Source: Flavobacterium dauae
Lineage (GTDB): Bacteria; Bacteroidota; Bacteroidia; Flavobacteriales; Flavobacteriaceae
DNA length: 64,000 nt
Direction of reading: 5' to 3'
NCBI RefSeq assembly: GCF_004151275.2
Contig: NZ_CP130821.1
Location: 2,418,001 to 2,482,000, forward strand
Made by a program: the position numbers and the translations under genes. Each line of letters opens with the position of its first letter. Position 1 is the first letter of the stretch. Shown piece by piece: positions 52,726-61,653 of the stretch. The notes under the pieces were generated by a model. It was not told the origin of the DNA. It did no database searches and saw only the letters and a list, made by a program, of their open reading frames with translations.

Positions 52726-52739
52726 GTAAAAAACAACAA
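52726..52739 (-). promoter_or_regulatory. 14-mer shared with promoter module A
   Basis: The minus strand reads TTGTTGTTTTTTAC, the same 14 bases found on the plus strand at 51791-51804 in module A. It lies 41 nt upstream of the subunit 2 ATG. It is a candidate AraC-regulator site, but the AT-rich sequence makes chance possible. Confidence 0.35.
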
Positions 52740-52793
52740 TTTTTATTAATTTTAACAAAATATCTTTTTGTATTTCATAAATATCCTATTCAT

Positions 52794-53669
52794 TTAAAAA
52801 TGAACCCTATTCAATCCAAACGATTTTAATTCTCTTGGGCTTTTATTTGTATATTTTTTCATAAATGTGCTAAAATTAGCTTCGTCTTTAAATCCTAATT
52901 CATAGGCAGTTTCTGAAATTGTTAAAGTTGAATTTCTTAAAAGCCTAACACTTTCACTCACCACTTTATCAATTATAAATTCTTTTGCCGTTTTTCCAAC
53001 AGTAGCCTCTGTCATTTCTGTAAGGCGGCGCGGTGTAATATGCAACTGATCGGCATAAAAAGCCACCTGACGTTCTTTTTTATAATACTTTTGTAGCAAA
53101 ACTCTGAGTTTATTGGTAATATCAAAGGCAGTAAATTTTTTCATTTCTTTTTTCTCTCCTACTTTTTCATCTACATAAAACAAACCGTCTAACAAAAGAG
53201 CTTCTACGCAATTATGCGCAACAGAAATGTACAACCCTTCATTTTCTTTAGTTTTGTACAGTGCCAACCTATTTATAATAAGTTTTTGTACTTCTTCTAT
53301 AGGAATAGAAGCTTGCGTTATCGTTACTTCTGAATTGTCATTAAAAAACAAGTCTGAATTCAATAAAAAACTGTCATTAGTGGCCTTTTCATAAAAAGAC
53401 GATGAAAAAGCAACCACATATACGGCATCTTCTACTTTAGGCTGTGTACAAAATGTTATATCTTTTGAAGGAGCTACATAAACCAGACGCCCTCTTTTAA
53501 TTTCATACTTCTTTCCTTCTATAATAAATTCAACGTCTGTCAATGCAATATAAATACAAAAATAATCTGTTGTGTTTAAAGATCTGCTTCCTTTATTTCT
53601 TTCTATTATTTTAGACAAGGGATTAATACTAAACCCATTTATACTTAACTCTTTTGTAACCTGATACAT
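52794..53669 (-). CDS. AraC-family transcriptional regulator
   Basis: 291 residues. The N-terminal half is a beta-rich ligand or dimer domain. The C-terminal half (about 190-291) has the two AraC HTH motifs: YADQLHITPRRLTEMTEATVG and ISETAYELGFKDEANFSTFMKKYTNKSPREL. It lies 108 bp upstream of the pilin-like operon on the same strand and is the likely activator of it. The signal it senses is unknown. Confidence 0.9.
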   Translation of the reverse strand: MYQVTKELSINGFSINPLSKIIERNKGSRSLNTTDYFCIYIALTDVEFIIEGKKYEIKRGRLVYVAPSKDITFCTQPKVEDAVYVVAFSSSFYEKATNDSFLLNSDLFFNDNSEVTITQASIPIEEVQKLIINRLALYKTKENEGLYISVAHNCVEALLLDGLFYVDEKVGEKKEMKKFTAFDITNKLRVLLQKYYKKERQVAFYADQLHITPRRLTEMTEATVGKTAKEFIIDKVVSESVRLLRNSTLTISETAYELGFKDEANFSTFMKKYTNKSPRELKSFGLNRVHF

Positions 53670-53806
53670 AAAACTATATCTTTTTGATATTTTTTCAACA
53701 ATTCTTCTGGTTCTAAAGGTATGTAGTATTTTTTATAAAAAAAACTACTATTCAGCCTATTACATATAATTTAACAACAAAAAAAGCTATAAACAAAACT
53801 TCCTTT

Positions 53807-54433
53807 CTAATACCAATCTGCGTGATGGTTTCTATTTCCTAAATAAAATACAAAACCTGCATTTGCTGTTAGAAAAAATCCGGTTTGAACCTTGTAATCA
53901 GCATCAAGAAGGTCGCCTCCGTAAGAATAATGCTGCATTAAATTTAAAACAGGTGTTACATCTAAATAAAAAGCAACCTGATCGCTTATTTTTACCAAAG
54001 GAGTAACTCCAAGTTGTAAATTACCAATTTTCTCATAAACATCGCGGTCTTTGGGTTCTAATAACGAAATTCCTGCTCCACCATGCATCAATAATGTAAA
54101 ACGCTCTTGTAAATTAAAATTCAGTGCTTCGCCTAAATTATAAACAGCTTCCAAAGTAATTTTGTGCATTGTTGACTTGTTCAAATGATTTTCTTTATCC
54201 TGAAAATAAAAGTAGCCATACTGTCCCTTCAGTCCAATTTTTTCATTGAACATATACCGCCCCGAAACCTGAAACTGTTTCATAGAAATATAATTGGAAA
54301 GGCTTGTCTGATCTTTTGGATTGAAAGGAAAATGAGCTCCCCCTCCTAATTCCAACGAAAAATTATTAAACTGCTGTGCCTGTGCAGCATTGAATGATAA
54401 GAAAAACAGAGATAAAACAATGATAAAACGCAT
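53807..54433 (-). CDS. outer-membrane beta-barrel protein
   Basis: 208 residues with a signal peptide (cleavage after AAQAQ). The mature part alternates amphipathic strands (FQVSGRYMF, IGLKGQYGYFYF) and ends in the aromatic strand GFVFYLG before a short tail, as in small 8-stranded barrels. No specific family is recognised. It lies upstream of the AraC gene on the same strand and could be part of the same regulon, which is not shown. The 300-bp stretch 54434-54733 holds no credible gene. Confidence 0.7.
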   Translation of the reverse strand: MRFIIVLSLFFLSFNAAQAQQFNNFSLELGGGAHFPFNPKDQTSLSNYISMKQFQVSGRYMFNEKIGLKGQYGYFYFQDKENHLNKSTMHKITLEAVYNLGEALNFNLQERFTLLMHGGAGISLLEPKDRDVYEKIGNLQLGVTPLVKISDQVAFYLDVTPVLNLMQHYSYGGDLLDADYKVQTGFFLTANAGFVFYLGNRNHHADWY

Positions 54434-54693
54434 ATAATTATTCTTTTATAAATATTTGTAAGTTGTAAAAGAATTACAAGAACCAGCCCAAACAATATTA
54501 AATAAGGCACCTTTTCTTTATAAAGAAGACCCCAAAAATAGTCGATCCTACGTCTATAAAAGATTAGCGTATTATTACACAGGTTGTTAAAAAGAAATTT
54601 ACATCTATAGTTGTTGTATTGATTGTTTTGTATGCGTGTAGAAAAATTACTCAAAAAAGGGATTCTTAAGAAAAAGTAGTTTTTGTAATAAAA

Positions 54694-54719
54694 AATCTCT
54701 CCTATTTACGGGAGAGATT
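54694..54719 (-). terminator. terminator of the small membrane protein gene
   Basis: AATCTCTCC and GGAGAGATT with an 8-nt loop; the minus strand continues into a T run. It lies 15 bp after the gene at 54734-54934. Confidence 0.75.
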
Positions 54720-54733
54720 CGGTAGAATTTCAT

Positions 54734-54934
54734 CTATACTATTTTCTTATTTCGTAACAAATACTTAATCGGGAAATAGAATAATACCACAATCAAACTA
54801 ATAATTCCCCACATTAAAAGAAACTCCGAAAAACGGACAAGCATTGTTGTTTTTACAACGTCGCCGTCCATTACAATACCAATGGTAGTCAGTACGAAAG
54901 CCACGGATAAAATGTTTAAAAATGATTTTTTCAT
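54734..54934 (-). CDS. small two-helix membrane protein
   Basis: 66 residues with two membrane segments (about 5-23 and 35-57) and a basic C-terminus (KYLLRNKKIV). No family is recognised. Supported by its position with a proper terminator, a sensible start and a positive-inside pattern. Confidence 0.6.
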   Translation of the reverse strand: MKKSFLNILSVAFVLTTIGIVMDGDVVKTTMLVRFSEFLLMWGIISLIVVLFYFPIKYLLRNKKIV

Positions 54935-54981
54935 AATTATATCATTTGCGATTTATTTAATTAACGAGGTAAAATCTTTTT

Positions 54982-55313
54982 TTAGTATGCAGCTAAGTTA
55001 AACTTTGTCCAAATAGCATTGCTTTTGAAAAACTTAATAGCTTTATTGTAAATAACAGAACTAAACCGTTTAGACATTAGTTTTGAAATCCAAGGTTTAT
55101 CAATCTGTCCTAAAAATATTAACTCTTTAGTTTCAAAAAAATTCAATAACTCATCTATTAAAAGGGTATTATTTTCATCTTTTAACTTTATCCAATAAGA
55201 ACCTAAGTATTCAGGACAATAAGAAAAGTAATCATCTAAATCTTCCTCAAATGCTAATAAAGGAAAGTTTCTATATTTTACTAAAGCTAAATCTCTGCTT
55301 ATTATTTAATCAT
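54982..55313 (-). pseudogene. hypothetical gene broken by one base after the start
   Basis: The frame from 55305 to the stop at 54982 is open for about 107 codons with no start codon. The ATG at 55313 runs ATG ATT AAA TAA. Adding one A to the AAA run gives an intact 110-residue protein beginning MIKIISRDLALVKYRNF. It is acidic and aromatic, with no signal peptide, and I recognise no family. It lies 10 bp after the next broken gene, so the two form an operon behind lpxD. Confidence 0.55.
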
Positions 55314-55323
55314 TTAAAATTTT

Positions 55324-55859
55324 TCAAATATTTTTTAAAAATGACAATATTTTTTCTGGGTTTGGATAATGTGTTACATAGTCATCATTGCCTTTCTGAT
55401 GTTCAAAATAAGAAAGACAATCATTAATATTACACAAAGAATTTAAATCTATTATAATCTTATCTAATTCATTTTCAGAAAAGCGTTTAAGCGTTTTTTT
55501 AAAGAAAAATTCGTTCCAAAGCGAAATAGTACTATTCTCAAAATATACACTTGAGTACTCAAAAATATGGAATTTAAATCTGCTTAATAATTCCTTTCCA
55601 AAGATTTATCCTTACAAATTGCATCAAAATTTAATCCAAAAACAACGTTTCCTTTTACACCTCTATGTATAAACTGTATAATTTTTCTAATACCGCTTTC
55701 ATTGTAATCTGATATCCAAATATTATCTGCTTTTTTTATATAATTTTCATCTAAAAGCTTATTACACAAGTATTCATTTAAAAACTCACTAATAACCTGT
55801 TTATTAGGAATATTAAAATTTGAAGAGTGCTTTATATTGAGAAAGTTATAAAAATTCAT
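55324..55859 (-). pseudogene. hypothetical gene with one internal frameshift
   Basis: The first 91 codons from the ATG at 55859 end in a stop at 55584. A second frame, shifted by one base, continues to the stop at 55324 with the same character (LLSRFKFHIFEYSSVYF and on). Adding one T in the TTT run near 55598 joins them as DKSFGKELL into a 178-residue protein. It has no signal peptide and no known motif. It starts 9 bp after lpxD. It may be a true pseudogene or a read error; see findings. Confidence 0.6.
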
Positions 55860-55868
55860 TTGCTGAAA

Positions 55869-56867
55869 CTACTTCTTACTCTCGTTTAATAAACGTTTCA
55901 TAATTGCCCATTGTTTTAGGGTATCTCGGGCTTCTAACGCTGGGTAACCCAACATGGTTTTACCGGCAGCTACATCACCTGTTACACCGGAACCTGCACC
56001 AATAACGGCACGGTCGCCAATGGTTGTATGGTCTTTAATTGATGCACTGCCGCCAATAATTACACCGTTACCTAATTTAACCGATCCTGCCAAACCGCTG
56101 TTACCAGCCATAATACAAAACATACCTAATTCGCTGTTGTGACCAATTTGTACTAAGTTGTCTATTTTACAGCCATCGCCAATAATGGTTGAGCTGAATT
56201 TACCGCGATCTACACAAGCATTTGCTCCTATTTCGACCTGATTGCCAATAACTACATCACCGATTTGCGGGATTTTTACCAATCCACGTTCGGCACACGG
56301 ACGAAATCCAAAACCATCGGCACCAATAGTTGCGTTTGGATGGATGATGCACTGATGGCCAATTTTACTGCGTTCGCGCACTACGGTTCCCGACCAAATG
56401 GTGGTTTGCTTGCCAATAATACAATCGTCCAAAATGGTTACGTTTGGGTACAGAATAGTTCCGTCGCCAATTTCGGTACGTGGACCAACATAACAACCAG
56501 CTCCTATTTTTACTCCATTCCCAATTTTTGCAGAATCATCAATTACCGAAGTTGGGTGAATATCAACAGAAAATTCGGGCATTGGCGAAGCAAATAATTC
56601 TAAAACCTGACTCATAGCCAAATCGGCATTATCAACTTGAATGAACGCTCGGTTTTCGCCCGGTTCAATAGAAATATCTTTATTTACAACAGCTACACTT
56701 GCTGCCGACGTTTCCCACAGTTTTTCGTATTTCTTGTTTCCTATAAAAGAAATGTGTGACTGTTTTGCTCGGGTAAGTTCTTCGGTTGCTGTGATATTTT
56801 GAGAAGTTGTTCCAATAATAATTCCCTTCAAAATGTCGTTAATTTCAAAAATAGAATACGATTTCAT
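55869..56867 (-). CDS. lpxD: UDP-3-O-acylglucosamine N-acyltransferase
   Basis: Adds the N-linked acyl chain in lipid A synthesis. It has 332 residues: an N-terminal substrate-binding domain (about 1-100), then a long left-handed parallel beta helix of hexapeptide repeats (IGNGVKIGAG and so on) to about 300, and a helical C-terminal end. The catalytic His is H243 in QIGHNSEL. It is not in the usual lpxD-lpxC-fabZ cluster, so the genome may hold a second copy with the standard context; this one may be a paralogue of related function. Confidence 0.88.
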   Translation of the reverse strand: MKSYSIFEINDILKGIIIGTTSQNITATEELTRAKQSHISFIGNKKYEKLWETSAASVAVVNKDISIEPGENRAFIQVDNADLAMSQVLELFASPMPEFSVDIHPTSVIDDSAKIGNGVKIGAGCYVGPRTEIGDGTILYPNVTILDDCIIGKQTTIWSGTVVRERSKIGHQCIIHPNATIGADGFGFRPCAERGLVKIPQIGDVVIGNQVEIGANACVDRGKFSSTIIGDGCKIDNLVQIGHNSELGMFCIMAGNSGLAGSVKLGNGVIIGGSASIKDHTTIGDRAVIGAGSGVTGDVAAGKTMLGYPALEARDTLKQWAIMKRLLNESKK

Positions 56868-57022
56868 TGATAGTAAAGTTTAATTTGGGTTCAAATAAAC
56901 TATAATAACTTTAAAATTCCTATTTTATTTTAAAAATATTGTAAAAAAAATAACATTTCGTTTGTAAAAAAGATGGTTAAAACTAGTTATCAAGAATTTA
57001 ATTTATTATCAGAAAAATCTAT

Positions 57023-57619
57023 TTATTGTTTTAAGAAAATCTTCCCTTCAACAATTTTTAGGCTTCCTTGTTTTTCAAGCTGTTTTATGGTTCTTATAAC
57101 GGTTTCTACCCGCAAGCCGGTTAAATCTGCTAATTGCTGGCGCGATAATTCTACCATAAATTCTTTGTTATTATTGATTTGTTGTTCTTTTAAATAATAC
57201 AACAATTTAAGTAACCGTTTTTCAGGACTTTGCGAAGAAAGTTCGGGTGCCATAATTGCTTTATAAAATAAACGCCGTGCCAAACTACGATTAATTTCTA
57301 TAGAAATTTCGGGGTCTTTTCGCAACATTTCATAAAAAAGGGTTTTAGTAATTTGTACTACCGTACCTTTAGTTATAGCAATGGCATTTGCCGGATAAGG
57401 TTCGTCTATAAATAAAGGCGGCTCACCAAAACTACGCCCGGCAGTAAAAATATCCTGTATAAACTCTTTACCATCTTCACTGTAATTATTCATTTTTACT
57501 TTTCCTTCAACCACCTGATAGTAATACGATGGAAATTGTCCGGCTTCAAAAATAACTTCGTTTTTTTCTACGTTTCGTAACGTGGCACCACAACTTAATA
57601 ACAAATCTATTTTAATCAT
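57023..57619 (-). CDS. Crp/Fnr-family regulator
   Basis: 198 residues: cNMP-type beta roll (about 15-115), dimer helix, then a winged HTH with recognition helix LRVETVIRTIKQL. The Glu and Arg of the VETxxR pattern are those that contact TGA/TCA half-sites in FNR and CRP. The N-terminal cysteines of FNR are missing, so it is not an iron-sulphur oxygen sensor. Two genes upstream on the same strand is the flavohaemoglobin gene, whose promoter has a palindrome with a TGAT-N4-ATCA core. A role in nitric-oxide or nitrosative response is inferred. Confidence 0.88.
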   Translation of the reverse strand: MIKIDLLLSCGATLRNVEKNEVIFEAGQFPSYYYQVVEGKVKMNNYSEDGKEFIQDIFTAGRSFGEPPLFIDEPYPANAIAITKGTVVQITKTLFYEMLRKDPEISIEINRSLARRLFYKAIMAPELSSQSPEKRLLKLLYYLKEQQINNNKEFMVELSRQQLADLTGLRVETVIRTIKQLEKQGSLKIVEGKIFLKQ

Positions 57620-57638
57620 AGCTTTTACATAAGAGCTA

Positions 57639-57646
57639 CAAATATA
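57639..57646 (-). promoter_or_regulatory. -7 box of the Crp/Fnr regulator gene
   Basis: The minus strand reads TATATTTG (TAnnTTTG), 19 nt before the ATG. The regulator gene therefore has its own promoter, apart from the ClC gene upstream. Confidence 0.45.
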
Positions 57647-57761
57647 AAGATGATTTAATAAACTATTATGAACTAAAAACCCATTTTCAGTCCCAGATCA
57701 AATGTTTGTTTTAATATTGTACATTGGATTGCATTTTTCTTATTGAAAAAGAAAATACAAA

Positions 57762-59033
57762 TTAATTCTTTTTTAAAGCTAAGGTATAAACAGTGTACGG
57801 AAATATTCTTTTTGAAATAAAAAAGCTTAAGAATATTAGAATGACCAATGGCAGCCATAATTCGTAAGAATTAAACATACCAAAGGTTAAAAACAATGCC
57901 GTAAAGGGTGCGTGCAACGTTGCCGCAACAGTTAACCCAACCCCCAACATTATAAAATTAATTATTTGTGCATCGGCAAAAAAATAAGTTTGTACAATAA
58001 AACCAATCAATGCCCCCATTATTGCCCCACCAAAAATACTGGGAGCAAAAACGCCGCCATCGCCACCTAATTTTAAAGAAAAACCTGTTGCAAATGGTTT
58101 AAAAACCAACGCACCTAACAAAAACCAAAAACCAACAGACACAAAACGATTGTTGTGAATAATATTTTCTATGGCGTGGTAGCCATCGCCATAAAGCTGT
58201 GGCAGCACAAATAACAAGCCACCCAATAGCAAACCGCCGATTAAAATTTGTAAATACGGATTAAAATCAAGGAAATTTTTACTTTTTATCCAGGTAACCA
58301 TTTTGGTCATATATACGCCATATAACGCAGCCAACAGGCTTAATATCACAAAAAACGGTATTGCCTGATAATGAATTACTGTATCGTGATTACCTAAATT
58401 AAACACTGGGTTAACATTCATTAACAATAGAATCAAAGTTGCAAAACTAACACTAACCAAATGTGTAATCCAGAAAACTTTTGTTCGCTGTTTACCAATG
58501 GTTTCGTATGAAAAAAACAGTCCTGCCAATGGACTACAAAACAGCAGTGTAACTCCGCAGGCAATAGCCGAACCGATAAATTCTTTACGGTATTTTTTAA
58601 AAATAGGGTCTTTACGCGATGCCATATCTCCCAATGCCGAAGTAGCTACCACAGTTGAAACCTCGATACCCGTACTACCACCAAAAACCACAGTTAAAAA
58701 TCCGTTGAAGAAATGCGAAGGTACTTTATATGCCGGTAGTTTTTTATCGTTACGTACTGCTTCTAACACTTCGGATATTCCTTTGTTTTTCTTTTTGTTA
58801 AAAACGTACATTCTAAGAAAATGAATAATCATTAATCCGATTACCGGAAAAATAAAGAAAAACAACTTAAAATTTATTGCTTTATTATACAACAAATGTT
58901 CGTATTCTTCGACCAAATTTTTAAACATCAGGGTAATTAATCCAACCGTAATTCCTACTAAAGCCGCGCAATATACCACACGACTCCATTTTACCCATAA
59001 AAAATTTTTCTTTGTTACTACACTATTGTTCAT
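57762..59033 (-). CDS. ClC-family chloride channel or transporter
   Basis: 423 residues from ATG 59033; a GTG at 59039 is in frame but less likely. It has the multi-helix ClC fold with FGGSTGIEVS in place of the GREGP selectivity motif and GGDGGVFAPSIFGG as the GxFxP motif. The position of the gating glutamate holds Thr, with a Glu two residues later. The first selectivity motif (GSGIP) reads NKGISE. The protein may thus be a channel or transport another anion. It lies between hmp and the Crp/Fnr gene on the same strand, separated from hmp by a hairpin. Confidence 0.85.
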   Translation of the reverse strand: MNNSVVTKKNFLWVKWSRVVYCAALVGITVGLITLMFKNLVEEYEHLLYNKAINFKLFFFIFPVIGLMIIHFLRMYVFNKKKNKGISEVLEAVRNDKKLPAYKVPSHFFNGFLTVVFGGSTGIEVSTVVATSALGDMASRKDPIFKKYRKEFIGSAIACGVTLLFCSPLAGLFFSYETIGKQRTKVFWITHLVSVSFATLILLLMNVNPVFNLGNHDTVIHYQAIPFFVILSLLAALYGVYMTKMVTWIKSKNFLDFNPYLQILIGGLLLGGLLFVLPQLYGDGYHAIENIIHNNRFVSVGFWFLLGALVFKPFATGFSLKLGGDGGVFAPSIFGGAIMGALIGFIVQTYFFADAQIINFIMLGVGLTVAATLHAPFTALFLTFGMFNSYELWLPLVILIFLSFFISKRIFPYTVYTLALKKN

Positions 59034-59043
59034 ATGCACAAAA

Positions 59044-59062
59044 AGAGAAGCGGTGCTTCTCT
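59044..59062 (-). terminator. hairpin between hmp and the ClC gene
   Basis: AGAGAAGC and GCTTCTCT with a 3-nt loop, followed on the minus strand by TTTTTG. It can end the hmp transcript, and lies so close to the ClC start that it may also limit ClC translation. Confidence 0.65.
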
Positions 59063-59087
59063 GATTTTTATTAATTATTTTTTTTTA

Positions 59088-60290
59088 TTAAATTGACTTT
59101 GGTCCGAATTCTTCATAAAAAATATGTTCTTCGCTTACTTTATTATCAGTGAGTTCTTTTACTGCTTTTTCTATAAAAGGTTTTGGTCCGCAAATATAAT
59201 ACTCTGCATTGGATTCAAACTGCCATTTATCAATTTTAGAAAAATCTAACATACCTTTATATACTCCTTTTTCTGCCAATGTTTCATCAACCACATCATA
59301 AAACTGATGCTGTTTTACCTGGGTATTTGTTTCTGCGATGGAATCAATACAATCTGCAAAGGCACGAACTTCGGCATTTCTACAGGCGTGGATCCAAACC
59401 AATTCATTTTTATCTGATGTATCTTCTAAATATTCTAACATAGAAAGCAATGGTGTTTGACCAATACCGCCGCTTATAAATACTTTTTTAGAAAATAGAT
59501 TCTGCAACGTAAAATTTCCTGCTGGTGCACTTAATGACAACACACTTCCTTCGTGAATTTCATCGTGTAAAAAATTACTGATCATTCCGTTTACATCTAA
59601 CTTTTCGTTGCGTTCGCGTTTTACCGATATTCTTAAATAATTCTTGTTTGGTGCACACGAGATACTGTACTGTCTAATTTGTGTTAAATTGATACTGGGA
59701 AGAAAAACCTTTACACTTACAAACTGACCGGGAATAAAATTAGGAGCTTCGGAACCGTCTTCTGTTACCAAATAGAAAGATGTAATTTCTGCGGATTCTT
59801 TTTCTTTACGTTCTACCACAAAATTTTTCCATCCCACCCACTGTCCGTTGGTTTGTTCTTTATCTTGATACATTTTGGTTTCGTGACCAATCATTAACTG
59901 TGCCAATTGACCATAAGCTACTTTCCACGCATCTAAAACCTCATCGGTAGCCAAATCCTGAAGCACTTCTTTGATAGAAGCCAATAAATGTGTACCAACA
60001 ATATTGTACTGTTCCGGCTGAATGTTTAAACTGGTGTGTTTGTGTCCAATTAAATCAACGGCTGGCATTAAAACTGCCGGATTTGAAATATTTTCAGCAT
60101 AGGCTAAAACGGCCAAAGCCAAAGCTGTTTGTTGCTTTCCCGATTGCTGATTGCCCATATTGAACAAATTTTTTAATTCGGGGTGATGTGAAAACATTCT
60201 ATTGTAAAAATGTGTAGTTAACGCTACGCCGCCTTCGCGTAATAAAGGCACAGTGCTTAAAATAATTTCTTTTTGTTTATCTGACAACAT
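59088..60290 (-). CDS. hmp: flavohaemoglobin, nitric oxide dioxygenase
   Basis: Turns nitric oxide into nitrate using O2 and NAD(P)H. It has 400 residues, the full length for the family. The globin domain (1-140) has Tyr29 and Gln53 in the distal pocket and the proximal His85 (GHKHTSL). The FAD-binding domain follows, with RQYSIS as the flavin motif. The NAD-binding domain ends the protein (GGIGQTPLLSMLEYL and CGPKPFIEKA). It is the first gene of the hmp-ClC-Crp/Fnr group and is preceded by a promoter with a strong palindrome. Confidence 0.95.
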   Translation of the reverse strand: MLSDKQKEIILSTVPLLREGGVALTTHFYNRMFSHHPELKNLFNMGNQQSGKQQTALALAVLAYAENISNPAVLMPAVDLIGHKHTSLNIQPEQYNIVGTHLLASIKEVLQDLATDEVLDAWKVAYGQLAQLMIGHETKMYQDKEQTNGQWVGWKNFVVERKEKESAEITSFYLVTEDGSEAPNFIPGQFVSVKVFLPSINLTQIRQYSISCAPNKNYLRISVKRERNEKLDVNGMISNFLHDEIHEGSVLSLSAPAGNFTLQNLFSKKVFISGGIGQTPLLSMLEYLEDTSDKNELVWIHACRNAEVRAFADCIDSIAETNTQVKQHQFYDVVDETLAEKGVYKGMLDFSKIDKWQFESNAEYYICGPKPFIEKAVKELTDNKVSEEHIFYEEFGPKSI

Positions 60291-60312
60291 TTGATCTTAA
60301 TTTTATTTTTAG

Positions 60313-60363
60313 CAAAAATACCCCCTTATTACAACCTGTTTTTATGATTACAATCATAAAAAC
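60313..60363 (-). promoter_or_regulatory. hmp promoter with Crp/Fnr-type palindrome
   Basis: The minus strand has TATTTTTG (60313-60320; TAnnTTTG) 22 nt before the ATG. Upstream is a 26-bp palindrome (60338-60363) with perfect 12-bp arms GTTTTTATGATT and AATCATAAAAAC and a 2-nt centre. Its core is TGAT-N4-ATCA, the half-site spacing of FNR/DNR boxes. Its centre is about 42-45 bp before the expected start site, where class II activators bind. Confidence 0.65.
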
Positions 60364-60448
60364 CATTTTTATTTAATAAATTGATAAAAAAATACACCAA
60401 CCAATTACAGTTAGTGGATGTTATTTTAAAACGTTAGTACGTTACTGG

Positions 60449-60934
60449 TTATTTTGCAGGTTTCAACACCAAATTATCAATGTAAACCGCCTGATGAATA
60501 CCGTTTAAAAGTACTTTAAACCCTAAATGTGCATCGTTTTTTAAGTTGATTGTGTACGCTTTTTTGGTACCGGATATTGCCGATGGTTTTGAAATTGACA
60601 CATACGATTTTAAATCAGACGTATTGCCAATTGAAAACAACTCTAACGAAGCATCGCCAGATTTTTTAGAAATATCAAGCGTTAATTTATAAGTTCCAGC
60701 CTTCATTTTCGGAGTTGACAATATCATTCTCTCGCCAGAATTCATCATAGAATAGAACGTAATTTTTCCTTCGCTGCTGTAAAGCATTGATTTTCCTGAT
60801 TCGGCATTCCAACATTTATCAATATCCTTCCACGAATCAAAGTTTTCGTTAAGCTCGGTAACCGTTTTACACTGTGCTCTTGAAGACAAAGAAATACCTA
60901 AGGCAACTAATGTTACCAATGTTATTTTATTCAT
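60449..60934 (-). CDS. exported beta-sandwich protein of unknown function
   Basis: 161 residues with a signal peptide (cleavage after SSRAQ). The mature domain begins ENFDSWKDIDKCWN and ends AVYIDNLVLKPAK, the frame of a jelly-roll carbohydrate- or ligand-binding module (MAM/choice-of-anchor type). There is no catalytic motif and no T9SS sorting domain. It is a single gene near hmp on the same strand. Confidence 0.65.
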   Translation of the reverse strand: MNKITLVTLVALGISLSSRAQCKTVTELNENFDSWKDIDKCWNAESGKSMLYSSEGKITFYSMMNSGERMILSTPKMKAGTYKLTLDISKKSGDASLELFSIGNTSDLKSYVSISKPSAISGTKKAYTINLKNDAHLGFKVLLNGIHQAVYIDNLVLKPAK

Positions 60935-61107
60935 ATTCTTAATTTAGATTTAATCTGTTTTAGCGGTAAAAATACCTAAAAAATTCTTTTAAATAAAGTT
61001 TTTTTGTTCAGAATCGATTTTTAAGTTAACGTACTATAATTGAAGTATTTTATTTTTAAACACAAGACTTTCTTTTATAAAAAATTACAGTAATTTTGTT
61101 TAAAAAA

Positions 61108-61611
61108 ATGAAATATCTGGTTTTTCTTTTGGTTTTAATAAGCTGTAAAACCGTTAAAAACAATTTGAATGATCCTTCTGCTTATTCAGATTTTGATGCA
61201 GAGCAATATGCCGATTACTATCTTGTAATTCCTCACAAAAGCTTTGTTTATAGCGATTTACAAAATACTATACAAACAATACATAAACAATACAACCTTG
61301 AAATTGATACCATTGGCAGATTTTTTGATAAAGCTAAACAACAAATTATTGTACCCGAAGATGATGAAGATGAATTGTACCGTGGCGAATATTTTCCGCG
61401 TAGATTTGAATCGGAAACTTTAAGTATTGAAAATGTTTATTTTTACACTAAAAACGCTGTGGAACCTAAGCAATTTCCTACAGAAATGATGGTTGTTGCG
61501 AGTATGTTTTCTAACAAATCAAGAGCAGACAGTTTAAAAACCGTTTTAAAAAGATTATATCCAAAAACACGTGTTTTAAAATCAAAAATTTACATTGGTT
61601 GTATGCATTAA
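61108..61611 (+). CDS. small lipoprotein of unknown function
   Basis: 167 residues from ATG 61108; a TTG in the same frame at 61096 is less likely. The leader ends in the lipobox LISCKTVK. The mature part has an acidic loop (PEDDEDELYRGEYF) and a C-terminal half with a compact alpha-beta pattern (FPTEMMVVASMFSNKSRADSL). No family is recognised. Confidence 0.65.
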   Translation: MKYLVFLLVLISCKTVKNNLNDPSAYSDFDAEQYADYYLVIPHKSFVYSDLQNTIQTIHKQYNLEIDTIGRFFDKAKQQIIVPEDDEDELYRGEYFPRRFESETLSIENVYFYTKNAVEPKQFPTEMMVVASMFSNKSRADSLKTVLKRLYPKTRVLKSKIYIGCMH

Positions 61612-61619
61612 GATTAATT

Positions 61620-61651
61620 AAAAAAGCTGTCTATTTTAGACAGCTTTTTTT
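61620..61651. terminator. bidirectional terminator
   Basis: Arms AAAAAGCTGTCT and AGACAGCTTTTT around a 5-nt loop lie between the convergent lipoprotein and DUF4870-like genes. Confidence 0.85.
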
Positions 61652-61653
61652 AA

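Noticed and set aside
54346-54654. 102-codon frame overlapping the barrel-protein gene
   Set aside because: It overlaps a well-supported exported protein by about 90 bp, has an odd Tyr- and Asn-rich composition and no start signal; a chance frame.
55584-55859. 91-codon frame as a complete small gene
   Set aside because: The frame shifted by one base continues directly with matching composition to 55324; the short frame is better read as the first half of a broken gene.
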